From Falsirhodobacter xinxiangensis (lineage in GTDB: Bacteria > Pseudomonadota > Alphaproteobacteria > Rhodobacterales > Rhodobacteraceae), in contig NZ_SMYN01000004.1 in the NCBI RefSeq assembly GCF_004959935.1, forward strand, positions 186,001 to 250,000: 64,000 nucleotides of DNA, in the 5' to 3' direction. The notes under the pieces were generated by a model, which ran no database searches, was not told the origin of the DNA, and saw only the letters and a program-made list of their open reading frames with translations. Below, in pieces: positions 23,997-33,554 of the stretch. A program made the translations under genes and the position numbers. Position 1 is the first letter of the stretch. Every line of letters starts with the position of its first letter.

Positions 23997-25385
23997 ATGG
24001 CAAGCTTTGATGTGATCGTGATCGGCGGCGGGCCGGGGGGCTATGTCTGCGCCATCCATTGCGCGCAGCTTGGCCTGAAGGTCGCCTGCGTCGAGGGTCG
24101 CGAGACGCTGGGCGGCACCTGCCTGAACGTCGGCTGCATCCCGTCCAAGGCGCTGCTGAACTCGACCCACCACCTGCACGAGGTTCACGAGAATTTCGAG
24201 AAGATGGGCCTGATGGGCGCGAACCCGACGGTCGATTGGTCGAAGATGAAGGCCTATAAACAGGACGTCGTGGACGGCAACACCAAGGGCATCGAGTTCC
24301 TGTTCAAGAAGAACAAGGTGACTTGGCTGAAGGGCTGGGGCTCGATCCCCGAAGCCGGCAAGGTCAAGGTCGGTGATGAGGTCCACGAGGCCAAGAACAT
24401 CGTCATCGCTTCGGGTTCCGTTCCCGCCAGCCTGCCGGGTGTCGAAGTGGACGAGAAGATCGTCGTCACCTCGACCGGGGCGCTGGCGCTGGACAAGATC
24501 CCGGAAACGATGGTCGTGATCGGCGCGGGCGTGATCGGGCTGGAAATGGGCTCGGTCTATAGCCGTCTGGGTGCGAAGGTGACGGTGGTCGAATACCTTG
24601 ACGCGATCACCCCGGGCATGGATGCCGAGGTTGCCAAGAGCTTCCAGAAGATCCTGTCGAAACAGGGCTTCGATTTCATCCTTGGGGCCGCCGTTTCGGG
24701 TGTGAAGGTCGATGGCGGCAAGGCCACCGTCACCTACAAGCTGAAGAAGGGCGACAAGGAAGAAACCGTGACCGCCGACACGGTTCTGGTCGCCACGGGC
24801 CGCAAGCCCTTCGTGTACGGTCTGGGGCTGGAGGCGCTGGGCGTCGAGATGGAACAGCGCGGCCAGATCAAGACCGACGCGCATTTCCAGACCAGCGTGA
24901 AGGGCGTCTATGCCATCGGCGACGCGATCGTCGGCCCGATGCTGGCCCACAAGGCCGAGGACGAGGGCATGGCCGTGGCCGAAATCCTTGCCGGGAAACA
25001 TGGCCATGTGAACTATGACGTCATCCCCGGCGTCATCTACACCACGCCCGAGGTTGCTTCGGTCGGCAAGACCGAAGAGCAGCTGAAGGCCGAGGGTCGC
25101 GCCTACAAGGTCGGGAAGTTCCCCTTCATGGGCAACGCGCGCGCCAAGGCGATCTTCCAGGCCGAGGGCTTCGTGAAGCTGATCGCGGACAAGGCGACGG
25201 ACCGCATCCTTGGCTGCCACATCATCGGGCCGGGCGCGGGCGATCTGATCCACGAAGTTTGCGTCGCGATGGAATTCGGTGCTTCGGCGCAGGATCTGGC
25301 GCTGACCTGCCACGCGCACCCGACCTATTCCGAGGCCGTGCGCGAGGCTGCGCTCGCCTGCGGCACCGGCGCCATTCACGCGTGA
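23997..25385 (+). CDS. lpd: Dihydrolipoyl dehydrogenase (E3)
   Basis: A 462-residue FAD enzyme that reoxidises dihydrolipoamide of SucB with NAD. N-terminal [14 protein letters not shown], redox disulfide [19 protein letters not shown] motif [14 protein letters not shown], and C-terminal [14 protein letters not shown] carrying the active-site His. AAGGAG precedes ATG 23997. Last gene of the mdh/suc region and probably shared with other lipoyl complexes. Confidence 0.97.
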   Translation: MASFDVIVIGGGPGGYVCAIHCAQLGLKVACVEGRETLGGTCLNVGCIPSKALLNSTHHLHEVHENFEKMGLMGANPTVDWSKMKAYKQDVVDGNTKGIEFLFKKNKVTWLKGWGSIPEAGKVKVGDEVHEAKNIVIASGSVPASLPGVEVDEKIVVTSTGALALDKIPETMVVIGAGVIGLEMGSVYSRLGAKVTVVEYLDAITPGMDAEVAKSFQKILSKQGFDFILGAAVSGVKVDGGKATVTYKLKKGDKEETVTADTVLVATGRKPFVYGLGLEALGVEMEQRGQIKTDAHFQTSVKGVYAIGDAIVGPMLAHKAEDEGMAVAEILAGKHGHVNYDVIPGVIYTTPEVASVGKTEEQLKAEGRAYKVGKFPFMGNARAKAIFQAEGFVKLIADKATDRILGCHIIGPGAGDLIHEVCVAMEFGASAQDLALTCHAHPTYSEAVREAALACGTGAIHA

Positions 25386-25396
25386 TTGCCGAAACT

Positions 25397-25421
25397 TGCG
25401 GGCATCCCTAAGGTGCCCGCA
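25397..25421 (+). repeat. Hairpin ending on the acyltransferase start codon
   Basis: Arms TGCGGGCATC and GGTGCCCGCA (ten pairs including one G-T) surround a five-base loop, and the last paired base is the A of the ATG at 25421. There is no T-run. It could end lpd transcription weakly or mask the start of the acyltransferase. Confidence 0.5.
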
Positions 25422-26755
25422 TGACTTCGACCGTCGAACTCCCCGTCTGGCTGCTGGTGCTCGTGCTGGCTTTTGCCGCGATTGCGGCGCTGGACAGGGT
25501 GCTCGTGCCTTCGGCCCGTTGGTATCTGCGGCGGCGGATGGAACGGGTGGTGGCGCGGCTGAACAAGCGGCTTGAGCGTCCGATCCAGCCATTCAAGCTG
25601 ATGCGCCGTCAGGACATGATCCTGCGGCTGGTCCATGACCCCGCCGTTTCCGCCGCCATCGCCGATCATGCGCATGAAGAAGGCGGGCGCGAGGATGTGG
25701 CGTTCGAAAAGGCCCGGTCCTATGCGCGGGAGATCGTTCCCAGCTTTTCCGCCACCGTTTATTTCGGCTTCGCGATCCGGTTTGCGCGGCGGCTGACGCA
25801 ATCCTTCTACAAGGTCCGCATCGCCCCTCATGCGCCGGGGCGCGAGGTGGTGGACCGCGATTCCACCGTCATCTTCATCATGAACCACCGCAGCAACATG
25901 GATTATGTGCTGGTGACGTGGTTGGTCGCGGACCGTTCGGCCCTGTCCTATGCGGTGGGGGAATGGGCGCGGGTCTGGCCGCTGTCGCGTCTGATCCGGG
26001 CGATGGGCGCGTATTTCATCCGGCGCGGGTCGCGCAACCAGCTGTATCGGCGGGTGCTGGCGCGCTATGTGCAGATGTCGGCGCAGGCAGGGGTGACGCA
26101 GGCCTTCTTTCCCGAAGGCGGGCTGTCGCTGGACGGGCGGGTGCAGGTGCCGAAGGTCGGGCTGCTCAGCTATATCGTGCAGGATTTCGATGCCATCGGG
26201 CGGGACGTGGTCTTCGTTCCCGTCGGCATTGCCTATGACCGCGTGCTGGAGGACCGGGTGCTGGTCGAGGCGGCGGCGAAGGGCGAGCGGAAGTTCCGCG
26301 CCGGGGTGTTGTCGATCTGCGGCTTCGTGCTGCGCATGTTCTGGCGGCTGGTTCGGGGGCGTTTTCCGGGCTTCGGTTCGGCGGCGGTTGCGTTCGGGGC
26401 GCCGATATCCTTGCGGGCATGGATCGCGGGCAACGGGGCGCGGCCCGAGGCGCTGGCGGGCCATCTGATGGAGCATGTGGGCGCGGCCGTGCCGATCCTG
26501 CCCGTGCCGCTGGTGGCGGCTGCCGCGCCGGGCGTGGCGCGGGCCGAGGTGCCGGCGGCGGTGGCGGCGATGACCGCCCGGCTGGAGGCGGCAGGCGCGG
26601 TCCTGATGCTGGAGGGCGATCCGGTGGCCGAGGGTCTGCGCGCGCTGGAGAAACGCGGGATACTGGAGGAGCGGGATGGCATCATGCAGCCCGTTTCCGG
26701 CAAGGAGGCGCTGCTGGCCTTTTACGCCAGCGGGGTGTCGCAGCGCCTTGGATAG
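25421..26755 (+). CDS. Glycerol-3-phosphate/lysophosphatidate-type acyltransferase
   Basis: A 444-residue protein with one N-terminal membrane helix (LPVWLLVLVLAFAAIAAL) and a PlsC-type acyltransferase domain. The HX4D motif is NHRSNMD; the substrate motif is FFPEGGLSLDG. It resembles PlsB-like glycerol-3-phosphate acyltransferases but is much shorter than enterobacterial PlsB (about 800). Expected to act at the inner membrane in phospholipid synthesis. No clear ribosome site precedes ATG 25421, which is embedded in a hairpin. Confidence 0.82.
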   Translation: MTSTVELPVWLLVLVLAFAAIAALDRVLVPSARWYLRRRMERVVARLNKRLERPIQPFKLMRRQDMILRLVHDPAVSAAIADHAHEEGGREDVAFEKARSYAREIVPSFSATVYFGFAIRFARRLTQSFYKVRIAPHAPGREVVDRDSTVIFIMNHRSNMDYVLVTWLVADRSALSYAVGEWARVWPLSRLIRAMGAYFIRRGSRNQLYRRVLARYVQMSAQAGVTQAFFPEGGLSLDGRVQVPKVGLLSYIVQDFDAIGRDVVFVPVGIAYDRVLEDRVLVEAAAKGERKFRAGVLSICGFVLRMFWRLVRGRFPGFGSAAVAFGAPISLRAWIAGNGARPEALAGHLMEHVGAAVPILPVPLVAAAAPGVARAEVPAAVAAMTARLEAAGAVLMLEGDPVAEGLRALEKRGILEERDGIMQPVSGKEALLAFYASGVSQRLG

Positions 26756-26782
26756 CGCCCCCGCTGCGTCTATGGTCGCGGC

Positions 26783-28318
26783 ATGAACGCTCCTGCCCTC
26801 ATCACATTTTCCGACGATCAGGCCGAGGCCTGGGACCGCCTTTCCCAGCAGCTTTCCGGCATGGGCGTGGATATGGAGGATGGCAACCATACCCCCGCGG
26901 TCGAAGGCAAATCGACCGTGCTGGCGGTGATCGGCAAGGCGGGGTCGGGCAAGACGATGCTGCTGGCCAGCCTGACGAAATCGCTGCGCGATGCGGGGGT
27001 GGAGATCGTCTCGGGCGATTACGAAAGCAAGAAGAAGAAAGAACGGCGCACGCTGGCGATCCTGGCGCCGACGAACAAGGCGGCCTCGGTCTTGCGGCTG
27101 CGCGGGGTTCCGGCGACGACGATCCACCGCATCCTTTACACCCCCGTCTATGACCCGCAATACGAGGTGCTGGCCGAATGGCTGGCAGGCACCGGCAAGC
27201 GGCCCGTCGATGTCGAGGGGATGACCGATGCCGCGCTGGACCGGGCGAAGGCGTTCTATGATTCCGTGCCGTCCATCCCCGGCGCTTTGGCGGCGGCGGG
27301 CTTGCGCGGCTCGGATTTCATCCGCGGCTGGAAACGGCGGGAGGAGCCGCTGGACGTCGGCTTCGTGGACGAATCCTCGATGCTGGACGAGCGGCAGTTC
27401 GACGACCTGCGCGAGATTTTCCCGACGTTGGTGCTGTTCGGCGATCCGGCGCAGCTTGCGCCTGTGGGCCAGTCCGGCCAGATGGTCTTCGACCGGCTGG
27501 GAGAGCCGAGGAAGCTGATCCTGAACCGCATTCACCGCCAGACCGAGGACAACCCGATCCTCGATCTGGCGCATGCGTTGGCGGACCCGGACCTGAGCTT
27601 CCACGATTTCGAGCGGATGGTGGAACGTGCGGCGGCACGGGACGACCGCGTGGTGATGGCACAGCGGGTGGATTGCGATCTGATGGCGCGATCGCCGGTG
27701 CTGGTCTGGCGCAACGCAACGCGCATCCGGCTGATCCAGGCGTTCCGTGCGGCGAATGGTGCGCCCGAGGATGCGCTGCTGCCCGGAGAGCCGCTGATCT
27801 GCGACGGGATCGAACTGCCGCTGAAGCACCGCAAGAAACGCATCGACCTTGAGGCGCGGGGGCTGATCAAAGGCGCGCAGGTGATCTATCTGGGGCCCGG
27901 CACGCGCGATGGGTTTGCGCGCCTGCACGTTGTGGGGGCGGAAGACCCGCAAATCTCGGCCGCCAGCATCATCAAGATCGAAAAGCCGGACGAGGAAGAA
28001 CCGTTCATCCCCGCCGCCGCACGAATGGGCGCAGCCTTCCTGCACGGCGCGGCGGTCACGATCCACAAGGCCCAAGGCAGCCAATGGGAACGGGTGCAGG
28101 TCTTTGCGCCCGACATGTATGCCGCGGCGCAGGCGGGGCGGATGGAGGCAGGCGTGCCCTTGTGGAAGCGCCTTGCCTATGTTGCCATCACGCGGGCGGA
28201 GCGGCAGCTTCTTTGGGTGGTCCGCAACCGGCTGGGCCGTCCGCAGGTGCCGCTGGGCGTGGACGACCTGCCCAAAGCCGCGCCGCGCCTGACCCTGAAA
28301 CAAGAGGAACCACAATGA
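26783..28318 (+). CDS. RecD-like superfamily 1 DNA helicase
   Basis: A 511-residue ATPase. Walker A GKAGSGKT is at residues 51-58, the DEAD-type motif VDESSM near 195-200, GDPAQLAPV follows, and the C-terminal TIHKAQGSQWERV is typical of RecD/TraI-like helicases. An insertion of charged residues (ESKKKKERRT) lies near residue 81. It overlaps the next gene by ATGA. Role probably in DNA repair or recombination; the partner is unknown. No RecB/RecC is nearby. Confidence 0.85.
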   Translation: MNAPALITFSDDQAEAWDRLSQQLSGMGVDMEDGNHTPAVEGKSTVLAVIGKAGSGKTMLLASLTKSLRDAGVEIVSGDYESKKKKERRTLAILAPTNKAASVLRLRGVPATTIHRILYTPVYDPQYEVLAEWLAGTGKRPVDVEGMTDAALDRAKAFYDSVPSIPGALAAAGLRGSDFIRGWKRREEPLDVGFVDESSMLDERQFDDLREIFPTLVLFGDPAQLAPVGQSGQMVFDRLGEPRKLILNRIHRQTEDNPILDLAHALADPDLSFHDFERMVERAAARDDRVVMAQRVDCDLMARSPVLVWRNATRIRLIQAFRAANGAPEDALLPGEPLICDGIELPLKHRKKRIDLEARGLIKGAQVIYLGPGTRDGFARLHVVGAEDPQISAASIIKIEKPDEEEPFIPAAARMGAAFLHGAAVTIHKAQGSQWERVQVFAPDMYAAAQAGRMEAGVPLWKRLAYVAITRAERQLLWVVRNRLGRPQVPLGVDDLPKAAPRLTLKQEEPQ

Positions 28319-28551
28319 TCTGCGTCTTCGTCCAGTTCCGCTGCACCCCCGGCAAGACCTATGAGGTGGCCGACGCGATCTATGACCGCGAGATCGTTTC
28401 GGAGCTTTTCTCGACCTCGGGCGAATGGGACCTGATCGCCAAGGTCTATATCCCCGATGGCGAGGATGTGGGCCACTACCTTGCGCGGGAATTGTTCGAC
28501 ATCGAAGGCATCAGCCGCACGCTGACGACGATGACCTTCAAGGCGTTCTAG
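28315..28551 (+). CDS. Lrp/AsnC-type ligand-binding domain protein (no DNA-binding domain)
   Basis: A 78-residue protein consisting only of the Lrp/AsnC effector (RAM) domain: [18 protein letters not shown], then [20 protein letters not shown]. The helix-turn-helix is absent, so it is a stand-alone ligand-binding protein. The start overlaps the helicase stop (ATGA). Its TAG overlaps the convergent pyrD TAG in the palindrome CTAG. Confidence 0.88.
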   Translation: MICVFVQFRCTPGKTYEVADAIYDREIVSELFSTSGEWDLIAKVYIPDGEDVGHYLARELFDIEGISRTLTTMTFKAF

Positions 28552-29612
28552 AGCCAGGCGTCGCGATTCGTGCCCACGGCATCGGCGACATTGGCGAACC
28601 CGTCGCGGGCCAGCGCCACGTCCAGCCCCTGCGCGATCTCTGCCGCCAGCGACAGCCCGCCATAGACCAGCGCGGAATAAAGCTGCACCGCGCTCGCCCC
28701 GGCCCGGATCTTGGCATAGGCGTCTTCGGCGCTGGAAATGCCGCCCACGCCGACCAGCGGGATGCGCCCGTCCGTCAGTTGCGACAGGCGCGCCAGAACG
28801 CGGGTCGATTTTTCGAACAGCGGCTTGCCCGACAGCCCGCCCGCCTGATCCTTCTGCGGATCGGACAGCCCTTCGCGCGACAGGGTGGTGTTGGTGGCGA
28901 TGATCGCGTCCAGCCCCGACGCCAGCGCGACCTCTGCCACCTCGGCCAACTCGTCATCCGAAAGGTCGGGCGCGATCTTCAGGAAGACCGGGATCGGGCG
29001 TTCCAGACCGGCGCGAACCTCCATCACCCCGGCCAGAAGCGCGGTCAGCGCGGCGCGGCCCTGCAGGTCGCGCAGGCGTTCGGTGTTGGGGGACGACACG
29101 TTGACGGTGGCGAAATCCACATGCGGGCCGCAGCAGGCCAGCACGGCGGCGAAATCGGCGGCGCGGTCGGCGCTGTCCTTGTTCGCGCCAAGGTTCAGGC
29201 CCACCGGCACATCGCCGCGCGGGCGCATGGCAAGGCGGGCGCAGATGGCGCTGGCACCTTCGTTGTTGAAGCCGAAACGGTTGATGACGGCGCGGTCCTG
29301 TTTCAGCCGGAACAGGCGCGGCTTGGGATTGCCCGGCTGCGGGCGCGGAGTCGCGGCCCCCACCTCCAGAAAGCCGAAGCCGGATTGCAGCAGCGCGGGC
29401 AGGGCGGTGGCGTTCTTGTCGAAGCCCGCCGCCAGCCCGACCGGATTCGTCAGCGCGATCCCGGCCAGCGTGGTCGCAAGGCGGGTCCCCGTCATCGGCC
29501 CGCCATGCAGCGGCACGAAGCCGCTGTTCAGCGCGGTCAGCGAAAGATGGTGCGCCCGCTCCGGGTCGATCCGGTGCAGAAGGCCAAGTCCGATACGCTC
29601 GGTCAGTTTCAA
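28548..29612 (-). CDS. pyrD: Quinone-dependent dihydroorotate dehydrogenase (class 2)
   Basis: A 354-residue FMN enzyme of pyrimidine synthesis: oxidises dihydroorotate with ubiquinone at the membrane. N-terminal [20 protein letters not shown] quinone-tunnel helices, catalytic Ser in [11 protein letters not shown], and [21 protein letters not shown]-phosphate loop. The frame is open to 29738, but the family start is TTG 29612, overlapping the stop of the DUF952 gene as TTGA. This is the same junction type as at 4918. Confidence 0.93.
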   Translation of the reverse strand: MKLTERIGLGLLHRIDPERAHHLSLTALNSGFVPLHGGPMTGTRLATTLAGIALTNPVGLAAGFDKNATALPALLQSGFGFLEVGAATPRPQPGNPKPRLFRLKQDRAVINRFGFNNEGASAICARLAMRPRGDVPVGLNLGANKDSADRAADFAAVLACCGPHVDFATVNVSSPNTERLRDLQGRAALTALLAGVMEVRAGLERPIPVFLKIAPDLSDDELAEVAEVALASGLDAIIATNTTLSREGLSDPQKDQAGGLSGKPLFEKSTRVLARLSQLTDGRIPLVGVGGISSAEDAYAKIRAGASAVQLYSALVYGGLSLAAEIAQGLDVALARDGFANVADAVGTNRDAWL

Positions 29613-29947
29613 ATCACGCCCTCGGGGAAGATATGGCCGGCGGCGCCAAGGGGCAGCGATTTGTCCCAGACAACATCGGCCATGCGCAGCGGGCGGTAAA
29701 GATGCGGGAACAGCGCGCCCCCGCGCGACGGCTCCCACCGCAGGTCGGGGCCAAGCGCGGCATCGTCCAGCGCGACCAGCACCAGATCGCTTTGATCAGC
29801 GAAATGCTTGGCGGCGGTTTCGGCGACCTGCGCGGCGGTGGAGATGTGGATGTATCCGTCGGCAAGATCGACAGGCGCACCGTCGGTTTCACCGGCATCG
29901 CGGAACGCTTCCCATTCGGGGCGGCGGAAGATCTTGTAGATCAGCAT
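29609..29947 (-). CDS. DUF952 protein
   Basis: A 112-residue soluble protein with the DUF952 pattern: [13 protein letters not shown] start, [16 protein letters not shown], and [18 protein letters not shown]. Function unknown (glutathione S-transferase-like in some annotations). Its TGA overlaps the TTG start of pyrD, so the two form a translationally coupled pair. Confidence 0.88.
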   Translation of the reverse strand: MLIYKIFRRPEWEAFRDAGETDGAPVDLADGYIHISTAAQVAETAAKHFADQSDLVLVALDDAALGPDLRWEPSRGGALFPHLYRPLRMADVVWDKSLPLGAAGHIFPEGVI

Positions 29948-30046
29948 GGTATCTCATGCACCCTGCGGGGGTTCCGGTCAATGGGGGCTTTGACATGGGA
30001 CGGGCGGGACCGCAAAGTCATGGATGTGACATGAAAGGATATTCCG

Positions 30047-31606
30047 ATGCGCCTTGTTCCCCTTGTCCCGGTGATGATTGCCCTTGGTGCGGGGGCGGCG
30101 CAGGCCGACTTCACGCTGACCATCCTGCATACCAACGACGTCCATGACAGGTTCGAGCCGATCACCGCGTCGGATTCCACCTGCGCCCCCGAGGATAACG
30201 CGGCGGGCGAATGTTTTGGCGGCGTGGCGCGGCTGGTGACCGCGGTGGAGGAGGCGCGGGCGCGGGGCGGCGAGAACACGATCCTGCTGGATGCGGGCGA
30301 CTGGTTTCAGGGCACGCTGTTCTACACTCACTACAAGGGCGCGCTGGCGGCGGAGTTCACGCAGAGGCTCGGTTATGACGCGATGGCGGTGGGCAATCAC
30401 GAATTCGACGACGGCCCGGCGGAACTTGCGAAATTCGAGGCGGCGGTGGACATGCCGCTTCTAATGGCCAACGCAGATGTCAGCCAAGAGCCGCTTCTGG
30501 CCGGCAAATTCGCCAAGAGCACGGTGCTGGAACGCGGCGGGCAGAAGATCGGCGTGATCGGCCTGACCCCGCAGGACAACCCCGAACTTGCCAGCCCCGG
30601 CCCGAACGTGAACTTCACCGACCCCGTCCCGGCAGTGCAGCAGGAGGTGGATGACCTGACCGCGCAGGGGATCGACAAGATCATCCTGCTATCCCATTCG
30701 GGCTATGCCATCGATCAGCGCATCGCGGCGGAGACCACCGGGGTGGATGTGATCGTGGGCGGGCACAGCCACACGCTTCTGTCCTCGACCGAAGAAGGGG
30801 CGGCGGGGCCCTATCCGACGATGGTGGGCGATGTGCCGATCGTGCAGGCCTATGCCTACAGCAAATATCTGGGCGAGTTGACCGTGACCTTCGATGACGA
30901 GGGCAAGGTTACGGGAACGGCGGGCGCACCGGTTCTGCTGGATGCCAAGGTGGCCGAGGACGAGGCGACTCTGGCCCGCGTGGCCGAAATGGCGAAACCG
31001 CTGGAGGAGATTCGCGCGCAGGTGGTGGCCGAAAGCGCCGAGCCCATCGACGGCAGCCGCGAGGTGTGCCGCCAGCAGGAATGCACGATGGGCAACCTCG
31101 TGGCCGAGGCGCAGCTGGCGCGGGTGAAGGATCAGGGCGTGCAGGTGTCTCTGGTCAATGCGGGGGGCTTGCGGGCCTCCATCGACGCGGGCGAGGTGAC
31201 GATGGGCGAGGTGCTGACGGTGCTGCCGTTCCAGAACACGCTGTCCACCTTCCGCATCGACGGCGCGACCTTGCTTGCGGCGCTTGAAAACGGCGTCAGT
31301 CAGCTTGAAGAAGGCGCGGGGCGCTTTGTTCAGGTGGCGGGGATGACCTATGCCTTCGATCCCGCCGCACCTGCGGGCAGCCGTGTGTCGGACGTGACGG
31401 TGGGTGGTGTGGCGCTGGACCCGGCCGCGAGTTATCTCGCCGTCGCGAACAACTACATCCGCAATGGCGGCGATGGGTTCTCGATGTTCACCGCGGCGGC
31501 GGAAGCCTATGACTTCGGCCCCGATCTGGCGCAGGTGGTGGCCGAGTATCTGGCGGCGAACGGGCCGTATCACCCGGCGGTGGATGGGCGCATCACCCGC
31601 CGTTAA
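30047..31606 (+). CDS. Periplasmic bifunctional metallophosphatase/5'-nucleotidase
   Basis: A 519-residue UshA-like enzyme. A signal peptide (MRLVPLVPVMIALGAGAAQA) is followed by the calcineurin-type metal motifs TLTILHTNDVHDRF, DAGDWFQGT, GNHEFDDGP and GGHSHT, then the C-terminal 5'-nucleotidase domain (NAGGLRASIDAG and NGGDGFSMF). Exported to the periplasm to release nucleosides and phosphate. AAAGGA lies before ATG 30047. Its TAA overlaps the convergent gene stop in TTAA. Confidence 0.92.
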   Translation: MRLVPLVPVMIALGAGAAQADFTLTILHTNDVHDRFEPITASDSTCAPEDNAAGECFGGVARLVTAVEEARARGGENTILLDAGDWFQGTLFYTHYKGALAAEFTQRLGYDAMAVGNHEFDDGPAELAKFEAAVDMPLLMANADVSQEPLLAGKFAKSTVLERGGQKIGVIGLTPQDNPELASPGPNVNFTDPVPAVQQEVDDLTAQGIDKIILLSHSGYAIDQRIAAETTGVDVIVGGHSHTLLSSTEEGAAGPYPTMVGDVPIVQAYAYSKYLGELTVTFDDEGKVTGTAGAPVLLDAKVAEDEATLARVAEMAKPLEEIRAQVVAESAEPIDGSREVCRQQECTMGNLVAEAQLARVKDQGVQVSLVNAGGLRASIDAGEVTMGEVLTVLPFQNTLSTFRIDGATLLAALENGVSQLEEGAGRFVQVAGMTYAFDPAAPAGSRVSDVTVGGVALDPAASYLAVANNYIRNGGDGFSMFTAAAEAYDFGPDLAQVVAEYLAANGPYHPAVDGRITRR

Positions 31607-32160
31607 CGGTCGTGCAGCCCCTTGCCCTTCAGGATGCTGGGGGCTGCCTTTTCCAGCCGCGCCAGCCGGGTCGCAGGCTGTTTCGCGCCGGTGATATGAA
31701 CGATCCACCCGCGCTGGCGTCCCGGTGTCAGCGCATCGAAGGCGGTGCGGAGGGCGGGGTCCATCCGGGCCGCAATCTCGTCCGGAAGGACGGGCGGGGC
31801 GGACAGATCCACCTTCTCTGCCGATTTCGCGATGGCCTCGGCGACATAGGCTTTCAGAACGTCCGCGTCGATCTGATCCAGCCGCTTGAAGCGGGCGGTG
31901 CGGGCGGATCGCGAATTGGGGCCGGGCGGCTCCAGTATGCCCGCCGGATCATCCAGCAGCGCGCCCTTGAAAAACGACAGCACCGCCGCGTCCTTCAGCC
32001 CCCAGACGGTCGCGATGTTCACTCCCTGATAGGTGTAGCAGGGGGCGCGCCACTTGTATTCCTCGACCAGCGGGGTGCTTTTGAGGATACGGCGCAGCGC
32101 GGCCAGATGGTCGCGCCACGGGTTTTCAGCGGCAAAGATCGCCTCGATCCGGTCGTCCAT
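31603..32160 (-). CDS. DUF1801 / YdeI-type protein
   Basis: A 185-residue protein with an N-terminal DUF1801 region (TPLVEEYKWRAPCYTYQG, then SFFKGALLDDP) and a C-terminal OmdA/YdeI-like tail (GWIVHITGAKQPATRLARLE). Function not established; YdeI-like proteins have been linked to stress tolerance. A monocistronic-looking gene converging on the nucleotidase. Confidence 0.82.
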   Translation of the reverse strand: MDDRIEAIFAAENPWRDHLAALRRILKSTPLVEEYKWRAPCYTYQGVNIATVWGLKDAAVLSFFKGALLDDPAGILEPPGPNSRSARTARFKRLDQIDADVLKAYVAEAIAKSAEKVDLSAPPVLPDEIAARMDPALRTAFDALTPGRQRGWIVHITGAKQPATRLARLEKAAPSILKGKGLHDR

Positions 32161-32165
32161 CGCTC

Positions 32166-32194
32166 TTGCACCCCCCGATCCCAGTGGTTATATG
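32166..32194 (+). promoter_or_regulatory. Promoter of tRNA-Gly
   Basis: TTGCAC at 32166-32171, a 17-base spacer, and TATATG at 32189-32194, about 11 bases before the tRNA. Confidence 0.6.
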
Positions 32195-32204
32195 AAGCGT
32201 CAGC

Positions 32205-32278
32205 GCGGGCGTTGTGTAATGGTAAGACCTTAGCCTTCCAAGCTAAAGACGCGGGTTCGATTCCCGCCGCCCGCTCCA
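32205..32278 (+). tRNA. tRNA-Gly(TCC)
   Basis: A 74-base cloverleaf. Acceptor GCGGGCG pairs with CGCCCGC, the anticodon arm TTAGC-CTTCCAA-GCTAA shows anticodon TCC, and the T-arm contains GGTTCGATTCC. CCA is encoded. The stop of the antisense VOC gene lies one base beyond the CCA. Confidence 0.95.
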
Positions 32279-32279
32279 G

Positions 32280-32711
32280 TCACTTTTCTTCGGAAGCTGC
32301 CGCGTCGGAAATTCCCGCCGCCTCCATATCCATCCACATCGGTTCGAACACGTTGCCGTCCGGGTCGCGGAAGGTGCGGCTATACATGAAGCCGTGATCG
32401 TCGGCGGGCTTCGGCTCGGTCCCGCCGGCGGCAAGGGCGGCTTCGGTGATGTCGTCCACCGCCTCGCGGTTCTCGCGCGACAGAGCGATCAGCACGCCGG
32501 TTCCCTGCGCCGGATCGGCGAATGGGCCGGTCAGGAAGCTTTTGAAGCGGTCCTGTTTCAGGATCATCAGGTGGATCGTGTCGCTGATCGTGACCGCGCA
32601 GGCGGTATCGTCGGCAAAGCGCGTGTCCAGCGTGAAGCCAAGCGCCTGATAGAACGCCTTGGAGCGTTCGAGGTCCGTGACGGGTATGTTGACGAAGATC
32701 ATCTGGGTCAT
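32280..32711 (-). CDS. VOC family (glyoxalase/bleomycin resistance) protein
   Basis: A 143-residue protein with the VOC fold: FVNIPVTDLERSKAFYQALG start and C-terminal SRTFRDPDGNVFEPMWMD, where the Glu and His-type metal positions are typical. Function unknown. GGAGG lies seven bases before ATG 32711. It ends next to tRNA-Gly. Confidence 0.87.
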   Translation of the reverse strand: MTQMIFVNIPVTDLERSKAFYQALGFTLDTRFADDTACAVTISDTIHLMILKQDRFKSFLTGPFADPAQGTGVLIALSRENREAVDDITEAALAAGGTEPKPADDHGFMYSRTFRDPDGNVFEPMWMDMEAAGISDAAASEEK

Positions 32712-32755
32712 GTCGTCCTCCTGTTCAGGACAACATGACCCGCCGATGTGTCAGG

Positions 32756-33544
32756 TCAAAGATGCTCGGGCTGCGGCATGCCCAGAACGTGATAGCCGCC
32801 ATCGACGCGCACGATCTCGCCCGAGGTATAGGCGCCGTAGTCCGAGGCCAGATAGACGGCGGTGCCGCCCACCGATTCCAGCGTGGCGTTGGACCGCAGC
32901 GGGGCGTTCTGTTCGGTCTGGCGATAGGTGTTGCGCGCGCCGGCGATGGCAGCGCCCGCCAGCGTCTTCATCGGGCCGGGGGAAATCGCGTTCACGCGGA
33001 TGCCCTGCGGGCCCAGATCGTTCGCCAGATACCGCACCGCCGATTCCAGCGCCGCCTTGGCCACGCCCATGACGTTGTAGTTGGGCGTGACGCGGTTCGA
33101 TCCCTGATAGGTCAGCGTCAGCAGCGTGCCGCCGTTCGGCATCAGTTCCGACGCGCGTTTGGCCACGTCGATGAAGCTGAAGCAGGAGATGGTCAGCGAG
33201 TTCTGGAAGTTCGCCTTCGAGGTGTTGATGAACCGCCCCGAAAGCTCGTTCTTGTCGGAGAACGCGATGGCATGGACCAGAAAGTCGATCCCGCCCCATT
33301 CCGATTTCAGCCGGTCGAACGCCGTATCGAGGCTGGCGTCGTCGGTCACATCCACATCGACCAGAAAGTTCGACCCCACCGACGCCGCCAGCGGCTCCAG
33401 CCGCTTGCCGAAAGCCTCGCCCTGATAGGTGAAGGCAAGCTCTGCGCCTTCGCCGGCCATAGCCTTCGCGATGCCCCAGGCGATGGAGCGTTCGTTCGCG
33501 ACGCCCATCACAAGCCCGCGTTTACCTTTCAGGAGATCGGCCAT
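32756..33544 (-). CDS. fabI: Enoyl-[acyl-carrier-protein] reductase (NADH)
   Basis: Last reductive step of fatty acid elongation. 262 residues: GLVMGVANERSIAWGIA nucleotide fold, catalytic Tyr-X6-Lys in YNVMGVAK, and RVNAISPGPMKTLA. Follows fabB by 10 bases, so fabA-fabB-fabI form one operon. Confidence 0.95.
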   Translation of the reverse strand: MADLLKGKRGLVMGVANERSIAWGIAKAMAGEGAELAFTYQGEAFGKRLEPLAASVGSNFLVDVDVTDDASLDTAFDRLKSEWGGIDFLVHAIAFSDKNELSGRFINTSKANFQNSLTISCFSFIDVAKRASELMPNGGTLLTLTYQGSNRVTPNYNVMGVAKAALESAVRYLANDLGPQGIRVNAISPGPMKTLAGAAIAGARNTYRQTEQNAPLRSNATLESVGGTAVYLASDYGAYTSGEIVRVDGGYHVLGMPQPEHL

Positions 33545-33554
33545 CTTCGTGCCC

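Noticed and set aside
25376-28315. Long open frame opposite the acyltransferase and helicase
   Set aside because: Spans two real genes and their gap on the other strand; no motifs.
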